In this document: positions 6,609-8,652 of the stretch, piece by piece
Position numbering within the stretch: position 1 is the stretch's first letter
Layout: the number at the start of each line of letters is the position of its first letter
Position numbers and translations under genes: made by a program
The notes under the pieces: model-generated
Told to the model about the DNA's origin: nothing
The model's input: only the letters and a program-made list of their open reading frames with translations
Databases searched by the model: none
From: Candidatus Aminicenantota bacterium
GTDB lineage: Bacteria > Acidobacteriota > Aminicenantia > UBA2199
Direction: 5' to 3'
Length of the DNA stretch: 8,652 nucleotides
Assembly (NCBI GenBank): GCA_024644125.1
Contig: JAHELQ010000203.1
Span: 1 to 8,652, forward strand

Positions 6609-7454
6609 ATGAGTATTAAAAAAAATGTTTTGAATGCGTGTATGTTACTGGTTATTTTGTTTTCTTTGACTAATTGTGGTATGTATATACCGCCAACTTT
6701 CACATATCCGGGGGCCAACCCTTCGGTTGAATACAATTTTGATTATCAACCGGAGGTCGGAAGAAAATTGGAAAAACCTCTGACTTTACTGATGGTAAAG
6801 GGAGAGAGTAAATTCGATTTTCCCGTAAAACTCAAACTTGGCAAAAATTTTACCGGTGTTACCAATGATGTGAAGGAAAATTTTAATAAAATCGCGGACA
6901 GCTATTCGTCGGCAATTATTGACGATTTCAAAGAAATGGTTACCAGTCAGGGATTTCGAATTCAGGGGACGTTACTGAAACAAAATGAGGTTACATGGCC
7001 TCAGCGGGAGCAAAGCGATTTTTGTTTAATGCCGAATGTCGATGTCTATATTTCGGATCAGATCCTTTCCACTTGTTTGCCATCGCAGGGTTTGAAAGAT
7101 GCGTTGATGACAAATAAAGTCACTCCTGGTTTAGTCTCCGGTAAATTATCTGTCAAGGCTCGCATTAAACTTGACATATTTGAACCGTTATCCTGGCAGT
7201 TACTCTGGACGAAGTCAATTGAAACAGAGCAGCTTTCGATGGAATACTCCTATAAATGGAACTATACCGATACGCAAGGTAGAAGTTTTGTGGTGGGAGA
7301 GGATTCAAGGCCTCAGATTATCGCTAAAGTGTTGCAAGATACCTATAAAGAAACGATGGATAAGTTGTTCGTCTATCTAGATCCCAGTGAACTGGCAGCG
7401 TTGAATAAGCAGGCGCAGGAATTGAGGAAAAAAACTCATGGTTTGATGAAATAG
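6609..7454 (+). CDS. HpaA-like (neuraminyllactose-binding hemagglutinin family) lipoprotein
   Basis: A 281-residue predicted lipoprotein. ATG 6609 follows AGGGAG by 5 nt. The signal peptide (1-22) has a basic start, a hydrophobic core and SLTNC23 as lipobox; Asn at -1 is unusual. Parts match my memory of Helicobacter pylori HpaA in order: a YxP segment (45-48) with a charged stretch and an LLL-like strand, SQGFRIQGT (113-121) against NQGYKV, RIKLDIFEPLSWQLL (185-199) against a V-x-ILEPMSGE strand, and ALNKQAQELRKK (264-275) against YQKDAKELKGK near the end. An insertion with Cys139 and Cys156 is not in HpaA as I remember it. HpaA is a surface-associated lipoprotein once described as a sialic-acid-binding adhesin; binding here is not implied. 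The small membrane protein gene follows after 57 nt and may be co-transcribed. The 150-bp gap upstream (6459-6608) shows no clear terminator or promoter. Confidence 0.6.
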   Translation: MSIKKNVLNACMLLVILFSLTNCGMYIPPTFTYPGANPSVEYNFDYQPEVGRKLEKPLTLLMVKGESKFDFPVKLKLGKNFTGVTNDVKENFNKIADSYSSAIIDDFKEMVTSQGFRIQGTLLKQNEVTWPQREQSDFCLMPNVDVYISDQILSTCLPSQGLKDALMTNKVTPGLVSGKLSVKARIKLDIFEPLSWQLLWTKSIETEQLSMEYSYKWNYTDTQGRSFVVGEDSRPQIIAKVLQDTYKETMDKLFVYLDPSELAALNKQAQELRKKTHGLMK

Positions 7455-7511
7455 CGCTTCAAGAAAGAAGAGCTATCGGTAGATTGAATTTGTTTCGATT
7501 TTGGAGGTAAC

Positions 7512-7835
7512 ATGACATCATTTGAAGACGAAAAAAGAAGAATTGTTCAAGAGGCGAAGATTAGAGATGATCTGAAGGGGAAAGATCCTGGTGTCGCCAT
7601 TCTTCTTTCATTTTTCTTGCCGGGTTTGGGCGATCTGTATTGTGGAAGTTGGGTAAAGGCAATAATTTTCTTTATCCTGGACATCTTGAATTTGTTCCTT
7701 GTATTTTTTGGCGTTGGTGTTATTTTTCATGGGATAGTTTGGTTTTTCGGTCTTATATCTGCAAGTCTTTCAGCTAAAAAATCTGCTAGCAGGAAAATAC
7801 AGCGGCTTGGGCGGTCGTTGTCCGAACAATCCTAG
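7512..7835 (+). CDS. Small TM2-like membrane protein
   Basis: A 107-residue integral membrane protein of unknown function. ATG 7512 follows GGAGG by 5 nt. A charged cytoplasmic N-terminus (1-26, many Lys, Arg, Glu and Asp) leads into hydrophobic segments at about 27-42, 48-68 and 68-86. The motif LLSFFLPGLGDLYCGSWVKA (31-50) matches the pattern of TM2-type proteins, in which a Pro-Gly or Gly-x-Gly turn joins the first helix to a Tyr-x-Gly and a second helix. The C-terminus is basic and Ser-rich. It lies 57 nt after the HpaA-like gene, so a shared transcript is likely. Confidence 0.65.
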   Translation: MTSFEDEKRRIVQEAKIRDDLKGKDPGVAILLSFFLPGLGDLYCGSWVKAIIFFILDILNLFLVFFGVGVIFHGIVWFFGLISASLSAKKSASRKIQRLGRSLSEQS

Positions 7836-7867
7836 AATAACGCTCGATTAACTTCATTCTCTGAATT

Positions 7868-7905
7868 GAAGCAGATACATAATTAAGAGAATGTGTATCT
7901 GCTTC
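7868..7905 (+). repeat. Perfect inverted repeat, possible transcript-end hairpin, next to C9A9
   Basis: Arms GAAGCAGATACA (7868-7879) and TGTATCTGCTTC (7894-7905) pair over 12 bp with a 14-nt loop. It sits 33 nt after the stop of the TM2-like gene, where a terminator is expected, but the following bases are a run of C ending in nine A (7905-7922) and no T tract is present on this strand, so it is not a standard intrinsic terminator. It may be an mRNA-stabilising 3' hairpin or a regulator-binding site. Confidence 0.6.
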
Positions 7906-7993
7906 CCCCCCCCAAAAAAAAATGTAAAGATTTATCAATCCTTATGAATATGCCTTGGATTTGTGATATTTTTGTGGTGGATGTGGGATGAAT

Positions 7994-8023
7994 TGGTAAA
8001 TAAAAGAGGGAAAATGTTATAAA
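7994..8023 (+). promoter_or_regulatory. Weak candidate promoter of the caspase-like gene
   Basis: TTGGTA (7994-7999) and TATAAA (8018-8023) are separated by 18 nt, with a start point that would fall about 10 nt before the ATG at 8042. The region is A+T-rich and both boxes are imperfect, so this is only a candidate. Confidence 0.25.
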
Positions 8024-8041
8024 TAGTGTTGGGGTATTGAG

Positions 8042-8652
8042 ATGAATAGGTGGTTTTTTTTCGTTTTAAGTTTGATTATTCTAATCGGTCTTCCAATGGA
8101 TTTGGAACCCGCAAAGAAGGTTAACCGGGTTGCTCTCGTAATCGGCAATAATTCTTATGGGAAATATTCTCTGAGGAATTGTTTGAATGATGCGAGGGAT
8201 ATGAGGGCAGCTCTGGGGAAACTGGGTTTTTATGTAATGGCGGGTGGCGATGATGTGGATAAGTTTACAATGGAGAGACTGATACGGGGGTTGGGTAAAA
8301 AGTTGGAGAGCGGTGGTGTTGGATTGTTTTATTACGCTGGACACGCTGTTGAGTTTCAGGGCGTCAATTATTTGCTTCCCATAGGCAGTGAAATCGATAC
8401 GAGGAATGAGGGCGAGCTCAATGTAAAGGCTGTCAATGCGACTGTGGTGATTGGGGAATTGGAGAGGGCTGCCAACGACTTAAACATCTTGATTCTCGAC
8501 GCTTGCCGGCTTGACCCGTCCAGGCGCAGTTATGGTTGGTATTCAAGAGGAGTTGAGAAATTGGTTCCTCCTGAAAAAAGCAAATTCGGTAGTGTGATCA
8601 TCTACGCCACTGCTCCAGGGAAATTCGCCAATGACGGCATAGGCCGTAATGG
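8042..8652 (+). CDS. Caspase-like peptidase, family C14 (partial, runs off the right edge)
   Basis: The first 203 codons of a cysteine peptidase with the caspase/metacaspase fold. ATG 8042 has only a weak GGGG ribosome binding site. Residues 1-20 are hydrophobic with a short N-terminal charge, so the enzyme is probably exported or membrane-anchored. The domain begins at VNRVALVIGNNSYG (27-40). The catalytic His is H101 in FYYAGH and the catalytic Cys is C155 in LILDACR; both are present, so it should be active. After H101 the usual Gly is Ala. YATAPGKFANDGIGRN (188-203) matches the conserved substrate-pocket region of bacterial C14 proteins. Many bacterial relatives carry C-terminal repeat or sensor domains, which would lie beyond the window. 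Its substrate is unknown. It follows the TM2-like gene in the same direction after 206 bp containing a hairpin, so it may form a separate transcript. Confidence 0.9.
   Translation, partial: MNRWFFFVLSLIILIGLPMDLEPAKKVNRVALVIGNNSYGKYSLRNCLNDARDMRAALGKLGFYVMAGGDDVDKFTMERLIRGLGKKLESGGVGLFYYAGHAVEFQGVNYLLPIGSEIDTRNEGELNVKAVNATVVIGELERAANDLNILILDACRLDPSRRSYGWYSRGVEKLVPPEKSKFGSVIIYATAPGKFANDGIGRN

Overview
The window looks like a chromosomal segment of a diderm (Gram-negative-type) environmental bacterium. It carries two apparent lipoproteins or signal-anchored envelope proteins, a periplasmic-propeller sensor of the kind common in Bacteroidota, Leptospira and several uncultured phyla, and a His-Xaa-Ser (Hxs) maturation operon. 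I cannot name the phylum from sequence alone. No rRNA, tRNA, CRISPR array, transposase or phage gene is visible.

Left part (1-3066, minus strand): an hxs operon read right to left from a good sigma70-type promoter (3066-3037). hxsA encodes the His-Xaa-Ser repeat target protein, here fused to three cadherin/tandem-95-like Ig-fold repeats. hxsD, hxsB (radical SAM) and the first 24 codons of probable hxsC follow, with translational overlaps at A/D (17 bp) and B/C (ATGA). The hxsD/hxsB junction is abnormal. The conserved HxsB N-terminus is encoded upstream of the first usable start codon, in the -1 frame relative to HxsD, and the two frames meet at a run of ten A (minus strand; T10 at 1537-1546). 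Either a single HxsD-HxsB protein of 593 residues is made by -1 frameshifting or transcriptional slippage, or one A is missing from the sequence.

Centre (3067-3488): a short intergenic region, then a 51-codon gene on the plus strand with a double-glycine leader resembling the precursors of ribosomally made modified peptides (RiPPs). A perfect 32-bp palindromic terminator closes it. It is divergent from the hxs operon.

Right part (3489-8652, plus strand, clearly lower G+C): a 950-residue single-protein sensor/regulator (14 propeller-blade motifs, Y_Y_Y domain, one membrane helix, AraC-type DNA-binding domain, no kinase); a lipoprotein resembling the HpaA family of Helicobacter; a small TM2-like membrane protein; and the first 203 codons of a caspase-like (C14) peptidase that runs off the window.

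How they may work together: HxsB and HxsC with HxsD are expected to modify the His-Xaa-Ser tract of HxsA, and the Ig-like tail suggests the product is displayed or anchored at the cell envelope. The propeller-AraC protein is a plausible local transcriptional switch for envelope genes. Links between the hxs operon, the GG-leader peptide and the downstream envelope/caspase genes are inference from proximity only.
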